5,459 bases of DNA from an uncultured Collinsella sp. (GCA_902470345.1 CABRGB010000082.1:1-5459); one strand, 5' to 3'; shown: positions 1 through 5,459, counted from the stretch's first letter. The notes: a model not told the origin generated them from the sequence alone. Numbers and translations are program-made.

Positions 1-10
1 ATACTCATGG

Positions 11-47
11 AAAACCTCCCATTTCCCGATGTCCAAGAAATGGGAGG
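11..47 (-). terminator. Rho-independent terminator of the M16C peptidase gene
   Basis: A perfect 11-bp inverted repeat pairs CCTCCCATTTC (15-25) with GAAATGGGAGG (37-47) around an 11-nt loop. Read on the minus strand, the stem is followed directly by TTTT (14-11). On the plus strand no T-tract follows, so the element is oriented for the minus-strand peptidase gene, whose stop codon is about 43 nt upstream. The T-run is short, so termination may be only moderately efficient. Confidence 0.72.
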
Positions 48-89
48 CAGTTCACAGGCACCTTTGTGGTGGTTTTTGCTTGCGGTGCG

Positions 90-3000
90 TTAGGCCAGCA
101 GGTCGATGACGTTAAAGCCGGCGTTGCTCTTGGCGATGACGTCTCGGCCGCCAAAGACACAGGTGGGCGACTCGGCTGCGATGCGCGTTACGTCGGCGCC
201 GAGCGTGCGCAGCTCACCGGGTGTGGCGGCGAGCATCTGGGCGCGACGCTCCTCGCGCGCGTGCGGATCGAGCCCAGCCAGGTAGGTCGTATTGCGGCGC
301 TTGGTGAGCGCGTACGGCTTCACCGGTGCGTCCATGCCGCTCACGCAGCTCACGATAAAGCCCTCGAAGGCGGCCTCGTCGGGCTCAAAGCTGCCGAGCC
401 ATGCGCCCGCGCGTTCCACGCGTTCAATCGAAGGATCGATCGCCGGATCGCGGTAGGTGTAGAACGCCGTCTGACGCTCGCCGGCCGCGCGGAATCCGCA
501 GCCGTACGCACCGCCCTTCACGCGGATCTCGTTCCACAGGTAGTCGTAGGAGAGCGCGTTGGCGGCAACCGTCCAGGCGCCCGTCACGTCGATGCCCAGA
601 CGGCGCGGGTCGCACGCGCGCGCAGCAAAGCAGATGTCGCTGGGGATGACGAAAGCCTCGTGACGGTCGCGCGGCTCCGGCACCACGAGCGCGTTGCGGC
701 CGGCATCGGCGCCGTCGCCCGCGCCAAGCCCCAGGTCGCCCGCGGCATCCCAGTACGCGTTAAAGTCCTCGCCGCTGCCGGTAAAGCTCGCCATGCAGCC
801 ATCGGCCACAAAGATGCGGTCTGCCAGCTCGGCAAGCTTGGCGCGCAGGTCGTCCAGTCGCTCGTCAAAGTGCTCGAGCAGATCGCGCAGGAACAGGTAG
901 AAGTCCACGCCCGAAAGCTGCTCGCGCACCACGGCCGAAGGCGAGCTGTAACTCATCGCGCGACCCAGCGCCGCCGAGTGTCCGTTGTTGATAAAGCCCT
1001 GCTCAAGCCCAATGCGAATCTGCGTGAGCACGTCGCGCACGCGGTCGGCGTCAGCATCGAGCAACAGCGTGCTCGACCACACCTCGCGCGGCAGGCTTGC
1101 CAGCGCGTCGATCTTTTCGGACAGGGCGCCGGCGCTCACCAGCAGGTAGGGGCGCACGCCGTCCACGTCGGGCTGCGTCATGACCTCGGTCGTAAAGCTC
1201 AAAAAGCCCAGCTTGCCGGCGAGCAAGTTGTCGAGTTCCTCGGCCGAGTGCTCGCTCGTGGGCAGCTGTTTGAGCAGGCGGCAGAGCAGCGTCACATAGG
1301 GCAGGTCTTCAAACGCGACGCAGCTCAGGTCGAAATACTGCATGGCGTAGGCCAGGCGGTTGGTGGGGATGCCGTGGCGCAGGCAGGGGATGGGCGCAGT
1401 CGTGTCCACGACCAGCGGCGGCTCGGGGCGCGCCTCGCCAATGTCGGACACGCGCAGGCGCGGCAGCGTGGCCTTGGCCTCGGGCGTGTCCTCGGCCTCC
1501 TGTGAGGAACGAAGTGCGGCCGTGCGCTCGACCACGTCGGCCAGCTCGGCATCGGTCATGGCATCGCGCTTGGCTGCCAGTTCGGCGGCCTCGGCGCCCT
1601 CCGAACCCTCGGCGGCGTCAACCGGCACCAGCTCGACCAGCGCCATGTGATCGTTTTCCAGCACCAGCTCGCGCAGCAGGTCCTCAAAGTAGCTACCGCC
1701 TAGCTCGCCACGCAGCTCCTCGTACACCGGGCCGTACTTGAGCGCCAGCGTCGCGGCGTCGTCATCGTAGAGCCAGGTGCTCAGCGCGTCGCACGCAATG
1801 GCCACGCCGTCAGCGATGCCGTAGTCGCGCTGGCGCAGGTCGTATTCGTTGCTGCTGATGATGGCTTCCAGGCGCTCGCGCGGAACGCTGTGCTCGCACA
1901 GGTCGCGGCAGGCGTCCTGGAACACGCGACGCAGCTCGCGCGCCACGCCGGGCTGCGCGTTTTGCAACATGATGAGTTCGTAGGGCTGCAGGCACTCGGC
2001 AGCGGTGTAGCTCACCACGTTGCCGCCCAAGCCGGCAGCCAGAATGGCCTTCTTAACCGGCGCTTCGTTGGAGCCCAGCAGCGCCTCGAACAGGATGTCC
2101 GCCGCGATAGTGCGCTTGCGGTCGAGCGCGCTGCCCAGCACAAGGCCTAGGCCCACCAAGGCGTTCTCGGGTGTGGTGGCCATCTCGACGCGCTTATACT
2201 CGCAGGTCACGGGCGCCTGCACGCCCAGTGGATTGGGTGCTAGCGTGGACGGGTCCTCGCCGGCGGCACCGGCTGCGTCCATGCGGCGGCTTGCGGCGCT
2301 CGGCTGCGACAGGTAGCGCTCGTTCAAAAAGGCTAACGCGCGGTCCACGTCCAGGTCGCCGTAGAGCGTGATGTAGGAGTTGGAAGGATTGTAGTGGCGC
2401 GCGTGCGTGTCCAGGAACTGCTCGTAGGTGAGCGCGGGAATCGCGCGCGGGTCGCCGCCGCTCTCGTGCGCATAGGCGGTGTCGGGATAGAGCGCGGCGT
2501 TGACGGCGTCGTCCAGCACGCTCATGGGGTCGGACAGCGCACCCTTCATCTCGTTGAACACCACGCCGTTATAGCACAGCGTGCCCTCGCGCAGACTCGC
2601 GGGGCTGCCGTTGCCATCGCAGTCCTCGCCCTCCGGCAGGTCCAGCTCGTAGTGCCAGCCCTCCTGCTCAAAAATGGTGGGCTTGGTATAGATAGCCGGG
2701 TTGAACACCGCGTCCAGGTACACGTCCATCAGGTTGTACAGATCCTGCTCGTTGGTGGTGGCAACGGGGTAGATGGTCTTGTCGGGGTAGGTCATGGCGT
2801 TGAGAAACGTCTGCATGGAGCTCTTGATCAGGTCGACAAACGGCTCCTTGACGGGAAACTTGGCCGATCCGCACAGCACCGAGTGCTCAAGAATATGGAA
2901 CACGCCGGTGGAATCGGCCGGCGGCGTCTTAAAGCCAATGGCAAAGGCCTTGTTCTCGTCGTCGCATGCCAGGTACAGCAGGCGAGCGCCCGAGGCGGCG

Positions 3001-3134
3001 TGGCGCAGCACGTAGGCGTCCGAGTCGAGCTCGGGCACGGTCTCACAGCGCTCGACGGCAAAGCCGTGGCAGGTAGTGCCGGGCACTAGCAGCGCGGCAG
3101 CAGCGGCGCGCGGGTCGGTTGGGGTAGCGGGCAT
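90..3134 (-). CDS. M16C-family zinc metallopeptidase, PreP/PITRM1-like (presequence protease type)
   Basis: This gene encodes a probable cytoplasmic oligopeptidase of 1014 residues that degrades short unfolded peptides inside a closed two-half chamber. Seen in the sequence: the inverted zinc motif HxxEH at H80-E83-H84 (HILEH), with E83 the expected catalytic base; the distal zinc ligand E195 in FNEMKG, as in human PITRM1; and in the C-terminal half R871 and Y877 in RVKGGAYG, matching the substrate-binding Arg/Tyr pair of the family. The M16C-associated domain spans roughly residues 490-740 and includes an Ala/Glu-rich hinge at about 505-575 that joins the two halves. The length is typical for PreP proteins. 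There is no signal peptide or membrane segment. The start at 3134 was chosen because AAAGGAGA lies 6 nt upstream; the frame stays open to 3308 but that extension has no family likeness. The gene stands alone, divergent from the sugar-uptake locus, and no functional link to that locus is visible. All key residues are present and the frame is intact. Confidence 0.95.
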   Translation of the reverse strand: MPATPTDPRAAAAALLVPGTTCHGFAVERCETVPELDSDAYVLRHAASGARLLYLACDDENKAFAIGFKTPPADSTGVFHILEHSVLCGSAKFPVKEPFVDLIKSSMQTFLNAMTYPDKTIYPVATTNEQDLYNLMDVYLDAVFNPAIYTKPTIFEQEGWHYELDLPEGEDCDGNGSPASLREGTLCYNGVVFNEMKGALSDPMSVLDDAVNAALYPDTAYAHESGGDPRAIPALTYEQFLDTHARHYNPSNSYITLYGDLDVDRALAFLNERYLSQPSAASRRMDAAGAAGEDPSTLAPNPLGVQAPVTCEYKRVEMATTPENALVGLGLVLGSALDRKRTIAADILFEALLGSNEAPVKKAILAAGLGGNVVSYTAAECLQPYELIMLQNAQPGVARELRRVFQDACRDLCEHSVPRERLEAIISSNEYDLRQRDYGIADGVAIACDALSTWLYDDDAATLALKYGPVYEELRGELGGSYFEDLLRELVLENDHMALVELVPVDAAEGSEGAEAAELAAKRDAMTDAELADVVERTAALRSSQEAEDTPEAKATLPRLRVSDIGEARPEPPLVVDTTAPIPCLRHGIPTNRLAYAMQYFDLSCVAFEDLPYVTLLCRLLKQLPTSEHSAEELDNLLAGKLGFLSFTTEVMTQPDVDGVRPYLLVSAGALSEKIDALASLPREVWSSTLLLDADADRVRDVLTQIRIGLEQGFINNGHSAALGRAMSYSSPSAVVREQLSGVDFYLFLRDLLEHFDERLDDLRAKLAELADRIFVADGCMASFTGSGEDFNAYWDAAGDLGLGAGDGADAGRNALVVPEPRDRHEAFVIPSDICFAARACDPRRLGIDVTGAWTVAANALSYDYLWNEIRVKGGAYGCGFRAAGERQTAFYTYRDPAIDPSIERVERAGAWLGSFEPDEAAFEGFIVSCVSGMDAPVKPYALTKRRNTTYLAGLDPHAREERRAQMLAATPGELRTLGADVTRIAAESPTCVFGGRDVIAKSNAGFNVIDLLA

Positions 3135-3140
3135 ATGCAG

Positions 3141-3148
3141 TCTCCTTT
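3141..3148 (-). promoter_or_regulatory. Shine-Dalgarno site fixing the M16C peptidase start
   Basis: On the minus strand AAAGGAGA is followed by a 6-nt spacer and then the ATG at 3134. This is a near-consensus ribosome binding site. It decides for the 1014-residue form over the longer open frame beginning at 3308, which has no comparable site. Confidence 0.85.
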
Positions 3149-3150
3149 GA

Positions 3151-3166
3151 CGCCCCAGCGGGGGCG
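3151..3166 (-). promoter_or_regulatory. Leader hairpin next to the M16C ribosome binding site
   Basis: CGCCCC (3151-3156) and GGGGCG (3161-3166) form a 6-bp all-GC stem with a 4-nt loop. In the minus-strand mRNA the stem ends only a few bases before the Shine-Dalgarno site. It could stabilise the leader or influence ribosome access. No T-tract follows, so it is not a terminator. A regulatory role is inference only. Confidence 0.35.
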
Positions 3167-3186
3167 AATCGAGTCGAATCCTCGAG

Positions 3187-3215
3187 AGTATACCCATATG
3201 GGGCCGCGATCCTGC
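3187..3215 (-). promoter_or_regulatory. Candidate promoter of the M16C peptidase gene
   Basis: The minus strand carries a good -10 hexamer, TATACT (3192 down to 3187), about 53 nt upstream of the start codon. The -35 position at 17-bp spacing reads GCAGGA, a poor match. The perfect palindrome CCCATATGGG (3193-3202) lies in the spacer just upstream of the -10 and could be a protein-binding site. The call rests on the -10 alone. Confidence 0.35.
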
Positions 3216-3324
3216 GGCGAACTGGAGACGATGTGGGTGGACTAGCCTAGCTAGGTTGATAACGAATGTCGCGGGTAGCCGCTGCACCACGATAAAGTGA
3301 AATAACACCCCGTTTACCGAATCA

Positions 3325-3349
3325 TTTAGGAAATATATGGACTCCTAAA
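3325..3349. promoter_or_regulatory. Inverted repeat, possible operator in front of the GntR regulator gene
   Basis: TTTAGGA (3325-3331) and TCCTAAA (3343-3349) are perfect 7-bp inverted arms around an 11-nt AT-rich centre. The element covers the -35 region of the candidate regulator promoter, whose -10 is TACAAT at 3359-3364. This position suits an autoregulatory or other repressor site. The arms do not match the GGTCTAGACC-type core known for some HutC-subfamily regulators, so which protein binds is unknown. Confidence 0.4.
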
Positions 3350-3364
3350 AAGTTCTAATACAAT
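3336..3364 (+). promoter_or_regulatory. Candidate promoter of the GntR-family regulator gene
   Basis: TACAAT (3359-3364) is a near-consensus -10 about 50 nt before the chosen start codon. The -35 is weak: TATGGA at 17-bp spacing, or TGGACT at 15-bp. The surroundings are AT-rich, unlike the neighbouring genes, as expected for a promoter. A weak -35 overlapped by an inverted repeat suggests a modest, regulated promoter. Confidence 0.4.
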
Positions 3365-3414
3365 ATAAGTCATCTATCTATAAACTGCTGATTCCTTGCA
3401 AAGGTATGGTTGAT

Positions 3415-4119
3415 ATGGTTGAAGCAAATAGCGTTATCCCCCTGTACAAACAGATTGTCCGTGCGCTCTCTGATTCGATCGCCAACGGCACGTACCGCCC
3501 GGGAGATAAGCTTCCGACCGAGGCGGAGCTCATCGAGCAATTTGGCGTGAGCCGAATAACGGTTCGCTCCGCAATTAAAGAAATGGAAGATGCTGGGCTT
3601 GTTGAGAGGGCCCGAGGCAAGGGCACGTTCGTTTCGTCGGACACACAGATGTATGCCGCGGACGACCGTGAGAGCTTTACCCATTCGTGCCAGCTTGCGG
3701 GAAAACAGGCGTCTACCAGGGTTCTCGCAATGGGCTGGGACTTCCCAAGCCTGCGAGACGCGAAGTTCCTGGGCGTAGACGATACCCAAAAGGTATTGCG
3801 TAGTCGTCGTCTGCGCCTTGTGGATGACAAGCCCACGATGCTGGAAACCAATAGCTATTCCGCTGCGCTTTCTTTTTTGGAGCATGAATCCCTCGAGGAT
3901 TCGCTGATGGCGGTACTCGATCGCCAGGGGATCAAGATGGGCCCCAACACGCGTACGCTCGAGGTCTGCTATGCGAGCGAGCTCGAGGCGGCATACCTTA
4001 ACGTGGAGCTGGACTCTCCGCTGCTTCTGTTTGTCGATAGACGTTATGCTCCAAGCGGCGAGCCGCTTTTCATCTCCCGTCAGGTGTACTGCACCGAGCG
4101 ACTGAAGTTCTATTTGTAA
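3415..4119 (+). CDS. GntR-family transcriptional regulator, HutC subfamily (UTRA effector domain)
   Basis: This gene encodes a DNA-binding regulator of 234 residues, a typical length for the HutC subfamily. Seen: an N-terminal winged helix at about residues 8-75, with PLYKQI, GDKLPTEAEL, a recognition helix beginning SRITVRSAI, and a wing containing GLVERARGKGTFV. A UTRA ligand-binding domain follows (about 88-230), ending in the usual strand pattern SRQVYCTERLKFYL. An RxR pair at R132/R134 sits where NagR/YvoA-type proteins contact the phosphate of a sugar-phosphate ligand; this alignment is by eye. An in-frame ATG at 3406 also exists, but AAAGG (3400-3404) is only 1 nt from it and 10 nt from the ATG at 3415, so 3415 is preferred. 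The gene lies just upstream of, and co-oriented with, PTS EIIA and EIIB, so it most likely controls their expression in response to a phosphorylated sugar taken up by that system. The specific ligand cannot be told. Confidence 0.92.
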   Translation: MVEANSVIPLYKQIVRALSDSIANGTYRPGDKLPTEAELIEQFGVSRITVRSAIKEMEDAGLVERARGKGTFVSSDTQMYAADDRESFTHSCQLAGKQASTRVLAMGWDFPSLRDAKFLGVDDTQKVLRSRRLRLVDDKPTMLETNSYSAALSFLEHESLEDSLMAVLDRQGIKMGPNTRTLEVCYASELEAAYLNVELDSPLLLFVDRRYAPSGEPLFISRQVYCTERLKFYL

Positions 4120-4134
4120 ATTAGAGATAGATTA

Positions 4135-4182
4135 GTCTATTTACCGACCAATTGTTACCGTTCGCGGATTTGGAAAATAGAC
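4135..4182. promoter_or_regulatory. Widely spaced inverted repeat upstream of the PTS genes, possible operator pair
   Basis: GTCTATTT (4135-4142) and AAATAGAC (4175-4182) are perfect 8-bp inverted copies whose centres are 40 bp apart, close to four helical turns. Both lie upstream of the candidate PTS promoter. GTCTA half-sites resemble the core of known HutC-subfamily operators of the GGTCTAGACC kind, so binding by the adjacent regulator is plausible but inferred. As an RNA hairpin the 32-nt loop and A/T-rich stem make a terminator unlikely. Confidence 0.35.
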
Positions 4183-4199
4183 ACACCACGTAGGGCAGA

Positions 4200-4230
4200 T
4201 TGCTAATATACTTTGTTATGACAATATAGT
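4200..4230 (+). promoter_or_regulatory. Candidate promoter of the PTS EIIA-EIIB genes
   Basis: TATAGT (4225-4230) is a good -10 with TTGCTA (4200-4205) as -35 at a rather long 19-bp spacing. A second possibility overlapping it is an extended -10, TGCTAATAT (4201-4209), with no clear -35. Either would give a short leader before the EIIA start at 4255. No convincing terminator lies between the regulator stop codon and this point, so read-through from the regulator gene is also possible. Confidence 0.45.
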
Positions 4231-4254
4231 ACGTCCTATTGGTATTGGAGAACT

Positions 4255-4674
4255 ATGAATAAGATATTGCTAGCGAGTCATGGTTATCTCGCCCAAGGCA
4301 TGAAAAGCTCTCTGGAGATTCTGATGGGCACCAACGATCGAATCGAGTGCCTGTGCGCCTATGTCGATGACGATTCAAGGGACGTCGCGGCGTTGATTGA
4401 TGCGTGGATGGAAGCGAGGGACCCTGCCGACTCTTGGTTTGTCGTGACTGACATCTTTGGCGGCTCTGTAAATAACGAATTCATTCAGAGACAGACCACC
4501 GGATCATTTACGTTGATCGCCGGAATGAACTTGCCGCTGCTGGTGGAAATGGTTACACAGCTGGACTCCCTGGATGCGGACAAGGCCAAAGCCGCGGTCG
4601 AGGGGTCGCGTTCGTTTATTCAGCTTTGCGAGGCGGCGGACATGCTTGCCGATGTCGAAGAAGAAGAGTTCTAG
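4255..4674 (+). CDS. PTS sugar transporter subunit EIIA, mannose/fructose/sorbose family
   Basis: This gene encodes a cytoplasmic phosphocarrier of 139 residues, the usual size for a stand-alone EIIA of this family. It takes phosphate from HPr~P and hands it to EIIB. Seen: the N-terminal strand MNKILLASHG with the expected phosphorylated His at H9; the conserved turn DIFGGSVNN at D66-N74, next to the active site in family structures; and IAGMNLPLL near 88-96, typical of the fold. The C-terminus is strongly acidic (VEEEEF). The start is supported by TTGGAG (4245-4250) 4 nt before the ATG. The next gene, EIIB, begins 62 nt after the stop codon, so the two are probably co-transcribed. EIIA and EIIB are separate here rather than fused as in E. 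coli ManX. The transported sugar cannot be deduced from EIIA. Confidence 0.93.
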   Translation: MNKILLASHGYLAQGMKSSLEILMGTNDRIECLCAYVDDDSRDVAALIDAWMEARDPADSWFVVTDIFGGSVNNEFIQRQTTGSFTLIAGMNLPLLVEMVTQLDSLDADKAKAAVEGSRSFIQLCEAADMLADVEEEEF

Positions 4675-4736
4675 CTCAAGCTTCAACGAATAATTCAACC
4701 CTGTCATTACCTTTATTACGTGTGGAGATGTTTTTG

Positions 4737-5210
4737 ATGATTAAGCTTACGAGGGTCGATTACCGATTGATTCACGGCCAGGTCGCCATGTCTTGGACGC
4801 ATGCGCTGGATGTCGATTGCATCCTGTGTGCCAGCGATGCCGTGGCAAAAGACGACATGAGAAAAGCCGCTTTGAGGCTGGCTCGTCCCAACGGCGTGAA
4901 GCTCGTCATAAAAGACGTGAACGCTGCTATCGAGGCGCTCAACAGCGGTGTCACCGACAAGTATTCGCTGTTTATCATTGTCGAGACGATCGAGGATGCC
5001 TATCGCCTTGCTAAGGGTTGCAAAGACATCAAGGAGATCAATTTGGGCGGAACTCGAAAGTCTCCCGAGACCACGCTTCATCCGACCCCCGCGATCTTTG
5101 CGACCGAAACCGATGCCGAGCATATCCAAGAGCTTGTCAACGATGGCGTGGTTATCGAAATCCGTCAGGTTCCCAATGACTCAAAGGTACTTGCCAAGGA
5201 CGTTTTCTAG
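4737..5210 (+). CDS. PTS sugar transporter subunit EIIB, mannose/fructose/sorbose family
   Basis: This gene encodes a cytoplasmic phosphotransfer subunit of 157 residues, close to the family norm. It accepts phosphate from EIIA and phosphorylates the sugar as it passes through EIIC/EIID. Seen: the signature RVDYRLIHGQV with the expected phosphorylated His at H13; SDAVAKDDMRKAALRLA (33-49), matching the usual D-x-VAKD region; and the later core strand INLGGT at 101-106. Three starts are possible in frame. ATG 4728 directly abuts GGAG (4724-4727) with no spacer, TTG 4734 is weak, and ATG 4737 has a 9-nt spacer and gives the usual MIxLxRVD beginning, so 4737 is chosen. Terminator-like hairpins follow within 10-80 nt, so EIIB appears to end this transcript. 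EIIC and EIID are not in the window and would have to be encoded elsewhere, most likely downstream. Confidence 0.93.
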   Translation: MIKLTRVDYRLIHGQVAMSWTHALDVDCILCASDAVAKDDMRKAALRLARPNGVKLVIKDVNAAIEALNSGVTDKYSLFIIVETIEDAYRLAKGCKDIKEINLGGTRKSPETTLHPTPAIFATETDAEHIQELVNDGVVIEIRQVPNDSKVLAKDVF

Positions 5211-5218
5211 CTGGAAAC

Positions 5219-5239
5219 ATGCCATTGTCTGGCATTTAT
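5219..5239 (+). terminator. Weak first hairpin after EIIB
   Basis: ATGCCA (5219-5224) pairs with TGGCAT (5230-5235) around a 5-nt loop and is followed by TTATT. The stem is short, so on its own this would be a weak intrinsic terminator. It lies about 25 nt ahead of a much stronger one. Confidence 0.4.
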
Positions 5240-5259
5240 TAACCAGGTCCTCCTTTCTT

Positions 5260-5292
5260 AAGCCTGTCGATCATTTGATCGGCGGGCTTTTT
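5260..5292 (+). terminator. Strong Rho-independent terminator after EIIB
   Basis: A 14-position stem pairs 5260-5273 with 5276-5289, including two G-U pairs. The innermost pairs must open to form a usable loop. The stem contains GC-rich segments (AAGCC against GGCTT) and runs into TTTATT. It lies 50 nt after the EIIB stop codon and is the clearest intrinsic terminator on the plus strand. Confidence 0.8.
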
Positions 5293-5326
5293 ATTAAAGA
5301 AAAATCAAAAAAATCTGAAATAGTAC

Positions 5327-5354
5327 TTGCATAGTTAGTTATATAAAGTATTAT
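5327..5354 (+). promoter_or_regulatory. Promoter of the gene at the window edge
   Basis: TTGCAT (5327-5332) and TATTAT (5349-5354) form a good -35/-10 pair at 16-bp spacing, in a strongly AT-rich stretch right after the terminator. It would start transcription near 5361 and give a leader of about 45 nt. That leader could form a small hairpin, GATGAA (5365-5370) with TTCATC (5378-5383). This is the best-formed promoter in the window. Confidence 0.6.
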
Positions 5355-5362
5355 AACGTTAT
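5353..5362. promoter_or_regulatory. Palindrome at the transcription start of the edge gene, possible operator
   Basis: ATAACGTTAT is a perfect 10-bp palindrome overlapping the end of the -10 and the expected start of transcription. A second inverted pair, GTTATA (5338-5343) and TATAAC (5352-5357), overlaps it and covers the -10. Repressor sites often sit here. The binding protein is unknown, and short A/T-rich palindromes can arise by chance. Confidence 0.3.
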
Positions 5363-5404
5363 GGGATGAATGAAGGGTTCATCTAAGTGAGTTAGGAGTA
5401 AGGG

Positions 5405-5459
5405 ATGTTCAATTTCGATGAGCCTCGTTACGAGAAGGTTGTGAGCGATGCCCTCGCTC
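5405..5459 (+). CDS. Partial gene at the window edge, possibly a SIS-domain sugar-phosphate isomerase or deglycase
   Basis: Only the first 18 codons are present, beginning MFNFDEPRYEKVVSDALA. The start is well supported: AGGAG (5394-5398) lies 6 nt before the ATG, and a good promoter lies upstream. An N-terminus of the type M-x-N/K-F-D-E-x-x-(Y/F) followed by an A-L-A helix recalls SIS-domain proteins encoded beside mannose-family PTS genes, some of which are sugar-amine deglycases. This is recognition from memory on a very short stretch, so the functional call is weak. The co-oriented position after EIIA and EIIB is consistent with an enzyme acting on the imported sugar phosphate. Confidence 0.4.
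   Translation, partial: MFNFDEPRYEKVVSDALA

Noticed and set aside
7..93. A 28-codon plus-strand open frame beginning MENLPFPDV.
   Set aside because: It contains the terminator hairpin, its upstream region is outside the window, and no ribosome binding site can be seen in the 6 available bases.
66..1505. A 479-codon open frame on the plus strand opposite the 3' half of the peptidase gene.
   Set aside because: It is the antisense shadow of a G+C-rich gene: low-complexity Ala/Arg/Val/His-rich translation, no recognisable domain and no ribosome binding site. The minus-strand product has complete M16C motifs.
2394..3089. A 231-codon plus-strand open frame opposite the 5' part of the peptidase gene.
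   Set aside because: It has the same antisense-shadow character and lies across the strand that encodes the HxxEH and FNEMKG motifs of the real protein.
3135..3308. A 58-residue N-terminal extension of the peptidase.
   Set aside because: The open frame continues, but the strong Shine-Dalgarno site sits at the internal ATG (3134). The extension would translate through the candidate promoter and palindromes and has no features of a targeting peptide.
3370..3885. Minus-strand open frames of 171 and 157 codons opposite the GntR regulator gene.
   Set aside because: Neither has domain features, and both lie over the clearly recognisable winged-helix region encoded on the plus strand.
4117..4143. 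A hairpin at the regulator stop codon (TAAATTAGA against TCTATTTA) as a terminator.
   Set aside because: The stem is almost all A-T with a bulge, and no T-tract follows, so intrinsic termination is not supported.
4626..4736. A longer EIIB start inside the end of the EIIA gene.
   Set aside because: The extra 37 residues are Arg/Cys-rich and overlap EIIA out of frame. The family N-terminus and a properly spaced ribosome binding site both point to 4737.

Overview
The window reads as chromosome of a high-G+C bacterium with strong Shine-Dalgarno sites. The combination of a PreP-like M16C metallopeptidase with a mannose-family PTS locus under a GntR/HutC regulator fits a gut Actinobacterium of the Coriobacteriia, such as Collinsella. 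That assignment is inference from composition and gene content, not from a marker gene.

Layout. Positions 90-3134 (minus strand) hold one long intact gene for a PreP/PITRM1-type M16C zinc metallopeptidase of 1014 residues. A hairpin followed by TTTT (11-47, minus strand) closes it, and a weak candidate promoter with a short leader hairpin precedes it. A divergent intergenic region of about 280 bp separates it from a plus-strand sugar-uptake locus. That locus contains a GntR/HutC-family regulator with a UTRA domain (3415-4119), a PTS EIIA of the mannose/fructose/sorbose family (4255-4674), the matching EIIB (4737-5210), tandem terminator-like hairpins (5219-5292), a fresh promoter (5327-5354) and the first 18 codons of another gene (5405 to the window edge). 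The edge gene may be a SIS-domain sugar-phosphate isomerase or deglycase, but that call is tentative.

How the genes fit together. EIIA receives phosphate from HPr and passes it to EIIB, which phosphorylates a sugar brought in by membrane subunits EIIC and EIID. These subunits are not in the window and presumably lie downstream. The regulator probably senses the resulting sugar phosphate. If the edge gene is a SIS enzyme, the locus would resemble glucoselysine/fructoselysine-type or amino-sugar PTS loci. The substrate cannot be read from this sequence.

The plus-strand intergenic regions are AT-rich and carry several short inverted repeats that could be operators. I see no RNA genes, CRISPR arrays, insertion sequences or attachment sites. 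No wholly new system is evident. The most interesting points are the regulatory repeats and the terminator-plus-promoter that splits the PTS locus after EIIB.
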